The notes beneath the pieces were generated by a model that was given only the letters and a program-made list of their open reading frames with translations, was not told the DNA's origin and made no database searches. Of a DNA stretch of 64,000 nucleotides, positions 28,364 to 37,869 are shown piece by piece. The position numbers and the translations under genes are program-made. Each line of letters begins with the position of its first letter. The first letter of the stretch is position 1. Where the stretch lies: NCBI GenBank assembly GCA_002746565.1, contig PDPI01000022.1, forward strand, positions 1 through 64,000. Direction: 5' to 3'. This DNA is from Pseudomonadota bacterium (GTDB lineage Bacteria; Campylobacterota; Campylobacteria; Campylobacterales; Campylobacteraceae).

Positions 28364-29504
28364 CACGTTTAGCATTTTTTATTTTTTAATTTTATTTCTA
28401 GCTTGGCTTTTTGCCATACCCCTTTTGCTTTTGATGAGTTTGAAGCAAAAGTATAAGAAAAGTATTTTTGGGAGGTTTTTTTTATATAAAAATCCTTCCT
28501 TTAAAGATAACTCCATCTGGTTTCATGCTTGCTCTTTTGGGGAGATAAAATCCCTAAAACCACTCATTTTAGAGCTTAAAAATGTAAGTTTAAGTGCGAC
28601 CACCCAAACTGGCTTTGAAGAGGCTTTGAAATTAAGCGATAATGTTAGATATCTGCCCTTTGAGATATTTTTACCCTTTTGGATCAAAAGCCCAAAATTA
28701 CTAGTAGTCAGCGAGGCGGAGCTTTGGTATTTATTGTTTTTTATTGCAAAATTAAAGAGTGCTAAGACTATGCTTATCAATGCAAGAATTAGCGATAAAA
28801 GTTTTTCTAGCTATAAAAAATTTTCTTGGTTTTATAAAAAAATTTTCGAAAATGTAGATTTTGTATTTGCCCAAAGTCAAAAAGATAAGCAAAGATTAGA
28901 AATCTTGGGTGCAAAAAACGTAAGCGTGAATGGCAATATCAAATCCGCATCTATTCCAAAACCAAGCAAATATTTTCCAAAACCAGATAAACGAGTTATA
29001 ACCCTAGCAAGTACCCACGAGGGCGAGGAAGAGATACTTTTAGATAGGCTTGGTTTAGATCTAAATGATATGCTTATCATAGCTCCTCGTCATCCAGAAA
29101 GATTTGAAAGGGTTAGAAGTATTGCCAAAAAATATTCCCAAGACAATGGATTAAATTGTAAATTTTTTAGCCAAAGCGGTTTTTGCGAGTGCGATGTTTT
29201 GGTGCTTGATTGCTTAGGTGAGCTTATAAATATTTATGCAATTTCAGACATAAGTTTTCTTTGTGGCTCATTCATAGATGGAATTGGTGGACACAATCCA
29301 CTTGAGCCTGCTTTTTTCAATAATATTTTAGTAAGTGGAAAGTATATCTTCAACCAAAAAGCTCTTTATCCCTTGGTTGATAATGTTTATTTTTGTGATA
29401 AAGATGAGTTGGGAGGTATTTTGCAAAGGGATTTAAAGTTTTCGAGTTTATATGTAAAAAATACCATAGAACCCATTTTAAATCAGATCAGGAGTATAAT
29501 TTGA
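28314..29504 (+). CDS. waaA: 3-deoxy-D-manno-octulosonic acid (Kdo) transferase
   Basis: 396 aa; WFHACSFGEIKSLKPLI, EAELWYLL, APRHPERFERV, GGHNPLEPAFF; true start uncertain. Confidence 0.92.
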   Translation: MVGFYIKSKVKSKVPNSTFSIFYFLILFLAWLFAIPLLLLMSLKQKYKKSIFGRFFLYKNPSFKDNSIWFHACSFGEIKSLKPLILELKNVSLSATTQTGFEEALKLSDNVRYLPFEIFLPFWIKSPKLLVVSEAELWYLLFFIAKLKSAKTMLINARISDKSFSSYKKFSWFYKKIFENVDFVFAQSQKDKQRLEILGAKNVSVNGNIKSASIPKPSKYFPKPDKRVITLASTHEGEEEILLDRLGLDLNDMLIIAPRHPERFERVRSIAKKYSQDNGLNCKFFSQSGFCECDVLVLDCLGELINIYAISDISFLCGSFIDGIGGHNPLEPAFFNNILVSGKYIFNQKALYPLVDNVYFCDKDELGGILQRDLKFSSLYVKNTIEPILNQIRSII

Positions 29505-30241
29505 GAGAAGAAAAAGCATATAAATTGCTAAGCCTGCAAGAGGGAATTTCAAATCGTAAGGCAAAGGAACTTATCGATAAGGGAGTTGTTTATGCTTTAG
29601 GAAAAAGGGTTGGTATAGCAAGGGCTTTAATGGATGTTGGAACCACTTTTAAGTTAGAAAAAATTCAAAAGCCAAGCTTGATTTATGAGAGTGATGATTT
29701 TTTGGTTTTGGATAAACCTGCCCTTGTTTTAAGTGAAGATTTGGAAAAGGAATTTGGCTATCCGCTGTTGCACCGCTTAGATAAAGAAACCAGTGGGGTT
29801 TTAGTGTTGGCAAAGAATGAGGATCTTCGCCTTAAAGCCATAGAAGAATTTAAAAAAATGAGGGTTGAGAAAATTTATTATGCCATAGTTTATGGAAAAA
29901 TGGCTGAAGAGTTGGAGATAAATTCGCCAATTCTTACCACAAAAACCAAAAATGGAGCAGTTTCTAAGCTTTCCCAAAGGGGAAAGGAGGCCATTAGCTT
30001 AGTTAGTCCAATTATGATAGAGGGTAAATATACCTTTGTAAAGGTTGCTATAAAAACGGGCAGAACCCATCAAATAAGAGTTCATCTCCAATCCATAGGG
30101 CATCCAGTTTTAGGAGATCTAAAATATTCAAATCATAAAGCCAATAGAATGATGTTACACTCTTTTTCTATGGTACTTATGGGGCAAAATTTCCAAGCTC
30201 CCCTGCCTTCAATCTTTAGAAAATATGGATTTAGTCTGTAA
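29501..30241 (+). CDS. RluA/RluD family pseudouridine synthase
   Basis: 246 aa; HRLDKETSGVLVLAKN, GRTHQIRVHLQSIGHPVLGDLKY. Confidence 0.93.
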   Translation: MREEKAYKLLSLQEGISNRKAKELIDKGVVYALGKRVGIARALMDVGTTFKLEKIQKPSLIYESDDFLVLDKPALVLSEDLEKEFGYPLLHRLDKETSGVLVLAKNEDLRLKAIEEFKKMRVEKIYYAIVYGKMAEELEINSPILTTKTKNGAVSKLSQRGKEAISLVSPIMIEGKYTFVKVAIKTGRTHQIRVHLQSIGHPVLGDLKYSNHKANRMMLHSFSMVLMGQNFQAPLPSIFRKYGFSL

Positions 30242-31370
30242 AATCTTCTATCAAAAGTTTATTTTCAAGCAACAATCCATCATCTTTTTGTTTTAGCAAT
30301 ACTTTTAAAAAAATATCGTTGATCTCATAATTTCCTCTGGATATATTTTTGATCAAGCCCATATTTTCCAGAGATACGTGAACATTATATAGGGTTTTTG
30401 GGGATATTTTTGGGACGTAATCATTTGCGATGGAATGCAAAACTTCGTAGTGGTATTTTTTTTGCTTTGTTTTGGAGATCAACTCTTCTAGATAAGCTTT
30501 ATTTTCAAAGATAACCAAGCTTAAAGCTTCTAGGCAAATTTCATGGTCGATTTCTTTTAGATCTACTAGTAAAGCTTTATAATAAATGGCTTGCAAAATT
30601 TGTGCTGAATAATCTGGATGCCCTTTCAAAAATTCTAGCAGTTTTAACAGGGAGCTATCACTTTTGATTCCTTTGTTTTCAAAGGTTTTTTTGGCGTATT
30701 CGTATAATTCTCCAATGTCAAGCCCGGACAAATCCATAATCCTAGCAAAATGAAAAAATGGGGAAGATTTGGAGGAAAATATCTTTGTCATAATGCTTTC
30801 AATGCTTCCTAAAAATACATAAGTTACCGCTTCGTGATGTTGTATGAGGGAGCGCATCTGTTCAAGTATAAATTCATCGCTTAGTCGGATGATGTCTTGA
30901 AATTCATCCATGACAAATTTTATATTAAGACCTTTTTTTTGGGATATTTGCTCAACAACTTCTAGGGCGTGCAGGAAATATTCCCTCTCGTTTGCTCCGC
31001 CATTTTCCAAGTGTTTTAAGGTGATCTCGCCTATGTCATCGATTTTTATGGCTTGGATATTTTTAAGCAGTCCTATTATTGATTTTTTAAATTGTTCAAA
31101 AAAGTTCTCAATTCCAGCAAGAGCATAGGCCTTTTGCAAAATTTGTTCAGCCAAGGTTCGTAAAGAGGTGGTTCTTCTTAAATCCACATAGATATAATTA
31201 AAAGATTTATCATGTTCAAATATTTGTTTAACTAAAGAAGTTTTACCAAATCTGCGCGGGGCTTTTATCATGATATGTTGATTATTTTCCAAATAAGCTT
31301 TGAAAACGGGCAAATGTTTTTTTCGATCTATAAAATCATCACCCTTTACAGGGCTTCCGGTCTTAAACAT
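30231..31370 (-). CDS. P-loop ATPase (archaeal-ATPase-like AAA) with probable C-terminal winged helix
   Basis: 379 aa; FIDRKKHLPVFKAYLENNQHIMIKAPRRFGKTSLVKQIFE, KFVMDEFQDI, C-terminal KTLYNVHVSLENMGLI. Confidence 0.85.
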   Translation of the reverse strand: MFKTGSPVKGDDFIDRKKHLPVFKAYLENNQHIMIKAPRRFGKTSLVKQIFEHDKSFNYIYVDLRRTTSLRTLAEQILQKAYALAGIENFFEQFKKSIIGLLKNIQAIKIDDIGEITLKHLENGGANEREYFLHALEVVEQISQKKGLNIKFVMDEFQDIIRLSDEFILEQMRSLIQHHEAVTYVFLGSIESIMTKIFSSKSSPFFHFARIMDLSGLDIGELYEYAKKTFENKGIKSDSSLLKLLEFLKGHPDYSAQILQAIYYKALLVDLKEIDHEICLEALSLVIFENKAYLEELISKTKQKKYHYEVLHSIANDYVPKISPKTLYNVHVSLENMGLIKNISRGNYEINDIFLKVLLKQKDDGLLLENKLLIEDFTD

Positions 31371-31379
31371 TCTAACTCC

Positions 31380-31469
31380 TATAATCTATTTTTTTTATAG
31401 ATTATAATATCATATAAAAAATAAGAGTTAGTTTAAAATAGATTTTATAATATATTTTTTTTATAGATT
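31380..31469. repeat. Two near-identical 24-bp repeats upstream of the ATPase gene
   Basis: TATAATCTATTTTTTTTATAGATT (31380-31403) and TATAATATATTTTTTTTATAGATT (31446-31469), one mismatch; the first lies next to the RBS and forms ATAATCTAT/ATAGATTAT dyad. Confidence 0.8.
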
Positions 31470-31472
31470 TGC

Positions 31473-32351
31473 TTATCTAATGCTATTGCAAGCTCTTATA
31501 TCTCCGTTTTGATAACCTTTTTTAAACCATTCCATTCTTTGGGATGAGCTTCCATGGGTGAAAGAATCAGGAACTACGTATCCTTGAGCTTGTTTTTGCA
31601 AGGTATCATCTCCTATGGCGTTTGCTGCGTTTAGGGCTTCTTCTATATCTCCACTTTCAAGTAAGCCATATTCATTTTTCATATAATACGCCCAAACTCC
31701 AGCGTAGCAATCAGCCTGAAGTTCCACTCCTACTTGGAGGGTGTTTGCCCTTGATTTGCTAAGTGCTTTTTGTTTTTGGTGGATTTTATCTAAGGTTCCG
31801 CTTAGATTTTGGATGTGATGTCCTATCTCATGGGCTATGACATAGGCTTGTGCGAAGTCTCCGGGGGAATTATGTCTGGACTTTAGCTCTTCAAAAAAAC
31901 TTAAATCAAGGTATATTTTATGATCGCTAGGGCAGTAAAAGGGCCCAGTTTGCCTGCTTGCATATCCGCAACCACTTTGGGTACTTCCCCTAAATAGGAC
32001 TAAAACCGGTTTTTCATAGGTGGAGCCGTATTGCTTAAAGATCTTACCCCAAATATCTTCGGTTTTTGCTAATACTACCGATACAAATTTTGCTGTTTGG
32101 TTGTCTTGTTGGCTATTTACTTTGGCTACATTTTGAGAGCCTGGGTTTAGTAGATCTAAAGGATTGAAGCCAAGAAAATAAGCTACTACTCCTACGATAA
32201 GGACAATTCTGCCGATTTTGCTTTTAAGTAAAAATTTCGCTATTGGCAAAGCAGATGCAAGATTTCTTCCCCTAAAGCCACCAAATCTACTTCCCCTTTG
32301 CATTCTTCTATCATCTATGTTGGAACTTTGTCTTTGATCTTCCCATCTCAT
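31473..32351 (-). CDS. YpfJ-family neutral zinc metallopeptidase
   Basis: 292 aa; MRWEDQRQSSNIDDRR N-terminus, YVIAHEIGHHIQNLSG (HExxH), ELQADCYAGVWA. Confidence 0.93.
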   Translation of the reverse strand: MRWEDQRQSSNIDDRRMQRGSRFGGFRGRNLASALPIAKFLLKSKIGRIVLIVGVVAYFLGFNPLDLLNPGSQNVAKVNSQQDNQTAKFVSVVLAKTEDIWGKIFKQYGSTYEKPVLVLFRGSTQSGCGYASRQTGPFYCPSDHKIYLDLSFFEELKSRHNSPGDFAQAYVIAHEIGHHIQNLSGTLDKIHQKQKALSKSRANTLQVGVELQADCYAGVWAYYMKNEYGLLESGDIEEALNAANAIGDDTLQKQAQGYVVPDSFTHGSSSQRMEWFKKGYQNGDIRACNSIR

Positions 32352-32425
32352 GGTAGTCCTTTTTTGATTTCTTTATATATAAGAAAAAAAATGTATAATT
32401 AAGTAGTCAATTATAAGGATTAAAA

Positions 32426-33367
32426 TTGAAAAAAGGCTTAATTTTACTAAATATGGGCGGACCAAATAATCTAAATGAGGTCGAAGTTTTCCTAAAAAAT
32501 ATGTTTAACGACAAAAACATTATCACACTAAAAAGTAAACTTTTAAGAAAATTTATAGCTTTTATGATAGTAAAAAGCAGAAAAAAAGAAGCTTGTGAAA
32601 ATTACAGACAATTGGGAGGAAGCTCTCCCATAGTAGCAAATACCAAAAAACTTATTGCAAAATTAGCAAAAAAACTTCCAGATTTTCAAGTAAGTTATGC
32701 CATGTGTTACACCCCGCCCTTTGTCAAAGAAGCCCTAAAAAAAGTTTCTTTGTGTGAGGAATTGTTTGTTTTACCCCTTTATCCCCACTATTCAACAACT
32801 ACTATAAAATCTTCTATGGAGGATTTTTACTCACATCTTAGGGGGGATTTTAAGGTAAAACAGATAAAAGAATTTTATAAAAACGATTTATATAATCAGC
32901 TTTTGGTTAAACTTATAAGACAAACCCTTAATAATGACAATTCCCAAGATTTTGATTTGATTTTCTCTGCCCATTCTCTGCCCCAAAGGGTTGTGGATAG
33001 GGGTGATGTTTATCAAGCCCAAGTCATTGAGCATGTGGATATTTTAACAAAAATACTTTTAAAACAAGGGATCAATTTTAAAAACATCCATCTAGCCTAT
33101 CAGTCAAAATTGGGTCCAGTAAAATGGCTTGAGCCAGAACTTGGGACAAAATTAAAGCAACTAAAAAATAAAAAAGTGATAATTTCCCCAATCTCTTTTA
33201 CCATAGACAATTCCGAGACAGATTTTGAACTTTCCATAGAATATAAAGAAAAAGCTCGTGATCTAGGTTTTAAGGATTATAGGGTTTGTAGATGCCCAAA
33301 TGATGATGATGACTTTGTGAAGACCATAATCTCCCTTTTAGATGTATCCGTTTTTGGCGCTGAGTAA
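32426..33367 (+). CDS. hemH: Ferrochelatase
   Basis: 313 aa; KGLILLNMGGPNNLNEVEVFLKNMFND, YPHYSTTT, FSAHSLPQR, AYQSKLGPVKWLEP. Confidence 0.95.
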   Translation: MKKGLILLNMGGPNNLNEVEVFLKNMFNDKNIITLKSKLLRKFIAFMIVKSRKKEACENYRQLGGSSPIVANTKKLIAKLAKKLPDFQVSYAMCYTPPFVKEALKKVSLCEELFVLPLYPHYSTTTIKSSMEDFYSHLRGDFKVKQIKEFYKNDLYNQLLVKLIRQTLNNDNSQDFDLIFSAHSLPQRVVDRGDVYQAQVIEHVDILTKILLKQGINFKNIHLAYQSKLGPVKWLEPELGTKLKQLKNKKVIISPISFTIDNSETDFELSIEYKEKARDLGFKDYRVCRCPNDDDDFVKTIISLLDVSVFGAE

Positions 33368-33408
33368 ATAAAAATCCACCCAGCACCGAACATCTTACCT
33401 CAAAACTT

Positions 33409-35109
33409 TTAAACTTTTTTACCAAAAATCCTAACAACCCCAAAGGTTGCAAGAAGCCCTAGTGGTAAGGTAATCCAGATCGAAACCCCAAAACCAACAA
33501 GAAGATATCCAAATAGTATGGTTATGGCTCCAACGGTTAGGGCATAGAAAATTTGAGTTGAAACGTGATCTATATGGTTACATCCTGAACCCATGGATGA
33601 AAGGATGGTTGTATCAGAGATTGGCGAGCAGTGGTCTCCAAAAATTGCTCCTGTTAAAACTGCTCCTATGTTCATTATCATGTATTGGTGCAAATCTCCT
33701 CCATCGATTCCATTTGCCATGCCAACTGCGTAGGCTAATGGAACGGCTAGGGGCATGATGATTCCCATGGTTCCATAGGATGTTCCTGTGGAAAATGATA
33801 TAAATGAGCCAAGGGCAAATATGACTGAAGGCAGTAGCCAGTTTGGTATAGAATCACTCAAAAGCGCCACAAGATAACTAGAGGTTCCAAGCTCTTTTAT
33901 GACTGAGCTTAAACTCCAAGCAAGAAGTAAGATGACTATGGTGATGATCATAGTTTTCCAACCCTTTAGCCAAACATTTATAGCCTCGCTTATGCTAAAA
34001 ATTTTCCTATAAATCCCCATAAACATGGCAACTATGGTTGCAAATAAAGCTGCTTGAAAAAGCACCACAGAAGCATCAGCTGCCCCAAAGGCTTCCCTTA
34101 GGCTAAAATCTGGCATGGGGGAACTTGCATTTTTTGCATCTTCTAAGAAACCCGCTTCAAGGGAATTTAATCCATTTAGATAAAAACCTATAAATGAAGC
34201 TAGCATTAAAACCAAGATAGGAACAATGGCGTTTGACATTTTAAGTTCAATTCCCTCTTTTGCTTCCATTGCCTCTTTTTCATCGGGTGGGACCAATTTA
34301 TCATTTGTTGATAAGACATCCCCATCTTTTGCCCTAACTTGAGCCTTATACATAGGTCCAAAATCCCTACTCATCAAAGCGGTGATAAGAACAAAAAATA
34401 GCATAAAAAGATTATAAAATCTATATGGAATAGTTTCAACAAAGATATTAAAAGCATTTATATTTGTCATCTCTATAATGCCATAACTATCTTTTATAAG
34501 GGAGATCTCATATCCAACCCAAGTAGAAATGATAGCAATTCCAGCTATGGGAGCTGCGGTGGCATCTATGATAAAGGCTAGTCTTTCGCGAGAGATTTTA
34601 AACCTATCCGTAACAGGACGCATAACAGGTCCAACTATGAGGGCATTTGCATAATCATCAAAAAATACCAACAACCCCATAAACCAGGTGGAAACTTGAG
34701 CCGAAACCCCAGTTTTTGCCTTTTTGGCTAGATATTGGGCTATGGCTTTTGTCCCGCCCATTCTAGTTATCAAAGCCACAACGCCGCCAATGGTTAAAAC
34801 TTGAAGCATGATGCCTGCGTTCCAAGAATCCGCCATGGAGCCTATAATCCTCTCTGTTATACCAACAACGGCACGTATGATGGATGAGAAGATATTATTT
34901 TCTATGACGGCTAACATGTAGGTTCCGCTAAAAACACCTATGAATAAGGATAGGATCACATCCTTTGTTATAAATGCCAAAGCTATGGCAACTAATGGTG
35001 GGATAAGTGTCCAAATGCCAAAAAGTTGGGCATTTTGCTTTGCTACCTCTACATCAGCTCCATAAGCGAAGAGTGCAAAGGCAAACAATATAAGAAAAAT
35101 TTTACGCAT
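33409..35109 (-). CDS. NhaC-family Na+/H+ antiporter
   Basis: 566 aa polytopic; FFDDYANALIVGPVMRPVTD, GTSYGTMGIIMPLAVPLA, IFGDHCSPISDTTILSSMGSGCNHIDHV. Confidence 0.9.
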   Translation of the reverse strand: MRKIFLILFAFALFAYGADVEVAKQNAQLFGIWTLIPPLVAIALAFITKDVILSLFIGVFSGTYMLAVIENNIFSSIIRAVVGITERIIGSMADSWNAGIMLQVLTIGGVVALITRMGGTKAIAQYLAKKAKTGVSAQVSTWFMGLLVFFDDYANALIVGPVMRPVTDRFKISRERLAFIIDATAAPIAGIAIISTWVGYEISLIKDSYGIIEMTNINAFNIFVETIPYRFYNLFMLFFVLITALMSRDFGPMYKAQVRAKDGDVLSTNDKLVPPDEKEAMEAKEGIELKMSNAIVPILVLMLASFIGFYLNGLNSLEAGFLEDAKNASSPMPDFSLREAFGAADASVVLFQAALFATIVAMFMGIYRKIFSISEAINVWLKGWKTMIITIVILLLAWSLSSVIKELGTSSYLVALLSDSIPNWLLPSVIFALGSFISFSTGTSYGTMGIIMPLAVPLAYAVGMANGIDGGDLHQYMIMNIGAVLTGAIFGDHCSPISDTTILSSMGSGCNHIDHVSTQIFYALTVGAITILFGYLLVGFGVSIWITLPLGLLATFGVVRIFGKKV

Positions 35110-35172
35110 AAATATACCTTTTTATAAATTTGTAATTTTACTATTTTTTTCTTAAAAAGTTTATGAGATACT

Positions 35173-35285
35173 GACTAAATTGGGATTTAGCAAATACTGA
35201 AAACTGAAAACGGATTGCGGAAAACGGATAACTAGTAAGGTAAGCATTTTTCCAAAATGTCATTTGTTTTTATTTTGTTTTGTAG
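35173..35285. repeat. Intergenic repeat copy A
   Basis: Shares ggataactagtaaggtaagcattttt.caaaatg.catttgtttttattttg and upstream gctaaat...atttagc.aat.ctgaaaa with 43120-43214; carries an extra ~20 bp (ctgaaaacggattgcggaaaa). Confidence 0.85.
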
Positions 35286-35294
35286 GTATTTTTA

Positions 35295-36290
35295 TTAGTA
35301 TTGTAAAAACATTTTTTGTATTTTCTTTGGGTTTTGGGTTTTTGTAAGGGCTAGGCTTAGTAAAATTCTCGCCTTCTGAGGGTTGAGGTTGTCTGCGATT
35401 AAAAAGCCATATTTTTTATCATCTATCTCGCATCCTAGGCTAACTCTGCCACTTCCTGTGCGAGAACTTCTTATGATACAAATGCCTTTTTTTGACGCTT
35501 TATGCAATGCTTTTAGGGTTTTTGGATAAATATTTCCATTGCCAAATCCAGCACTTATGATTCCCTTTGCCCCAGCTTTGATGGCAGCATCTACAAATAT
35601 ATCAGTATCATTTATATGAGAGTAAATTATATCAACTCGGGGTAAGCTTTTTATTAGATCTATATCGAATTTGCTTTTATAGGTATGTAATTTTAGAGAT
35701 TTAAAATAAAAATTTACCTTTCCATAATAAACCGAACCAATCTTTCCGGTATTTGGCGAAGCGAAAGTGTTTAGGTTTGAAGTGTTTGTTTTTGTAACTT
35801 CTCTTGCTGAATGAATTTCATCGTTTAGGACAAGCAAAACTCCCTTTTTTCTACTTTTTTTATTGGCAGCCACGTTTACTGCGTTAAAAATATTCATATC
35901 CCCATCATTACTTAAAGATGAATTTGACCTCATGGAGCCCGTAAAGATTATTGGTTTTTTGCTTTTTACGCATAGGTTTAAAAAGTAGGCACTCTCTTCT
36001 AGGGTGTCTGTTCCATGGATTATGACTAGAGCATCTATTTGGGGTTTTTTTAAAAATTCATTTGCCTTTTTTGCTAGAAGAAGTAAGGTTTTATCATTCA
36101 TAGCTTGGGAGCCAATGTTTGTTAGCTGATAGGTTTTGATCTTTGCTATTTTATTTAGATCTGGAATATTGTTTATAAGGCTTTGTATGCCTAGTTTTCC
36201 AGAAGAATAGCCACTTTTTACGGAAGATTTTCCATCTCCTGCTATGGTTCCGCCCGTTGCTATTATCATTATATTTGGTTTTTTATCCAT
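35295..36290 (-). CDS. ansA: L-asparaginase
   Basis: 331 aa; IATGGTIAGDGKS, VIIHGTDTLEESAYFLNL, TGSMRSNSSLSNDGDMNIFNAVNVA. Confidence 0.93.
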   Translation of the reverse strand: MDKKPNIMIIATGGTIAGDGKSSVKSGYSSGKLGIQSLINNIPDLNKIAKIKTYQLTNIGSQAMNDKTLLLLAKKANEFLKKPQIDALVIIHGTDTLEESAYFLNLCVKSKKPIIFTGSMRSNSSLSNDGDMNIFNAVNVAANKKSRKKGVLLVLNDEIHSAREVTKTNTSNLNTFASPNTGKIGSVYYGKVNFYFKSLKLHTYKSKFDIDLIKSLPRVDIIYSHINDTDIFVDAAIKAGAKGIISAGFGNGNIYPKTLKALHKASKKGICIIRSSRTGSGRVSLGCEIDDKKYGFLIADNLNPQKARILLSLALTKTQNPKKIQKMFLQY

Positions 36291-36319
36291 TTCAAATGCC
36301 TTTTTTTGGACACATTATA

Positions 36320-36955
36320 TCATAATTGAGGTTTTTTATTTATCTCAAATCTCTGCGGACGCAGGGTTAATTCACTTACATTGCCATTAAATTCTAAGGC
36401 TTGGACTACCATATTGGCTATATCAAGTGGAGTTAGAAAGCTATCTTTTTTGTCGCTTGGTTCAAAGTGCAAATCATCAAAAAAAGGTGTTTTTGTAATG
36501 TCAGGATTTATATTTGTAACCCTGACCCCGCTTTTTCGCACTTCCTCAAATAAACTCAAACTAAAAGCCCTAAGTCCAGCCTTGCTTGCCGTATAAACTG
36601 AGGAAAATTTACTATGCTTCAAAGCCTCGATGGATGAGATGCTTATGATGTGCCCTTTGCTTTGTTTTAGCTTTCGTAAAAGTAGGGAAGTTAGAGTGAT
36701 AGGGGCGATTAAGTTTACTCTTATTAGTTTTTCGATTTGTGTTATATGTAAATTTTCTAGTGGCCCAAAAAGCCCAAATCCGGCACTATGAATTAGCACG
36801 TCCAAAGGCTCTTTTATGGCTTCTGCTTCCCTTTTGAGGCTATTTATATCTTCAAGTCTCGATCTAAAAGGAATGATTTTATAACCTTTAGATCTAAGCT
36901 CCTTTACTATTGCCTCCCCTATGCCAGAGCTAGATCCTGTGATAAGTGCATTCAT
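36320..36955 (-). CDS. Short-chain dehydrogenase/reductase
   Basis: 211 aa; ALITGSSSGIGEAIVKEL, IHSAGFGLFGPL, SSVYTASKAGLRAFS (YxxxK). Confidence 0.92.
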   Translation of the reverse strand: MNALITGSSSGIGEAIVKELRSKGYKIIPFRSRLEDINSLKREAEAIKEPLDVLIHSAGFGLFGPLENLHITQIEKLIRVNLIAPITLTSLLLRKLKQSKGHIISISSIEALKHSKFSSVYTASKAGLRAFSLSLFEEVRKSGVRVTNINPDITKTPFFDDLHFEPSDKKDSFLTPLDIANMVVQALEFNGNVSELTLRPQRFEINKKPQL

Positions 36956-37039
36956 GAATCCTCCTTAATTTTGATTATTATAGCAAAATATTGTATAATA
37001 TACAGATATAATAATGAATATCAAAAAGAAGGAAATTTT

Positions 37040-37825
37040 ATGGAAAACATTATATCAAAAACCTTGCTTTTGCCGCTTTATTTTAGGGCTTTAGATGCTA
37101 GGAGTGAAAATCCTATCTTAAATGATAAAGTGGCATTAGATTTGGTAAAAAATTTTGAATTTGACGAAAAACTTATGAAAAAAGCTAAATTTTCCCAAGC
37201 AGGAACCATCGCAAGGGCAAAATTTTTAGATGATATAGCAAGGAATTTTATAAAAAATAATCAAAATCCAGTTATAGTAAATATGGCAACAGGTTTAGAT
37301 ACTAGGACGTTGAGAGTTTATGATAAGGGGGCTAAATTTTACGATTTGGATTTGCCTGAAGTTATAAAAATTCGCAAAAAATATATAAAAGATAAGAGCG
37401 TGGTTTTAGATGCAAATGCCTTTGAAGATAAGTTCAATGAAGAGCTTTTGAAAAATCAAGATGCCTCATTTTGCTTTATTTATGAGGGATTTTTCATGTA
37501 TTTTGATAAGCTTCAAATTACTAACCTATTAAGAAATCTAACGCAAAATTTTTCGGGCGTGATTGCTGGGGATTTTAATTTTGGCTCTTTTTGGGAAAAA
37601 AACAAATCCAAGCATGACACCATTAAAAGCAATGAAGCAAGTTTTAAAACTAGCTTTCAAAACCTAGACGAGCTTTTGCAAGTTAGCCCAAAATTAAAAT
37701 TAAAGCAAGAAAAATTTTATTATGATAAAGATTTTGCCCAAATGCTAGGATGGCGAAGATACCTCATGATGGCAATGCCTAAGAAAATGAAAGATGCCAT
37801 GAGACTTTTGGAGTTAGAATTTTAG
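37040..37825 (+). CDS. Class I SAM-dependent methyltransferase, leucine carboxyl methyltransferase-like family
   Basis: Track ORF starts 36971; likely start MENIISKTLLLPLYFRALDARSENP; NMATGLDTRTLRVYD, FYDLDLPEVIKIRKK, IYEGFFMYF. Confidence 0.8.
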   Translation: MENIISKTLLLPLYFRALDARSENPILNDKVALDLVKNFEFDEKLMKKAKFSQAGTIARAKFLDDIARNFIKNNQNPVIVNMATGLDTRTLRVYDKGAKFYDLDLPEVIKIRKKYIKDKSVVLDANAFEDKFNEELLKNQDASFCFIYEGFFMYFDKLQITNLLRNLTQNFSGVIAGDFNFGSFWEKNKSKHDTIKSNEASFKTSFQNLDELLQVSPKLKLKQEKFYYDKDFAQMLGWRRYLMMAMPKKMKDAMRLLELEF

Positions 37826-37844
37826 GCTTTTTGGTTAAAATTTT

Positions 37845-37863
37845 GCCCCGCATCTAGCAGGGC
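37845..37863. terminator. Imperfect terminator-like hairpin between convergent genes
   Basis: ttttGCCCcGC-atcta-GCaGGGCaaat. Confidence 0.5.
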
Positions 37864-37869
37864 AAATCC

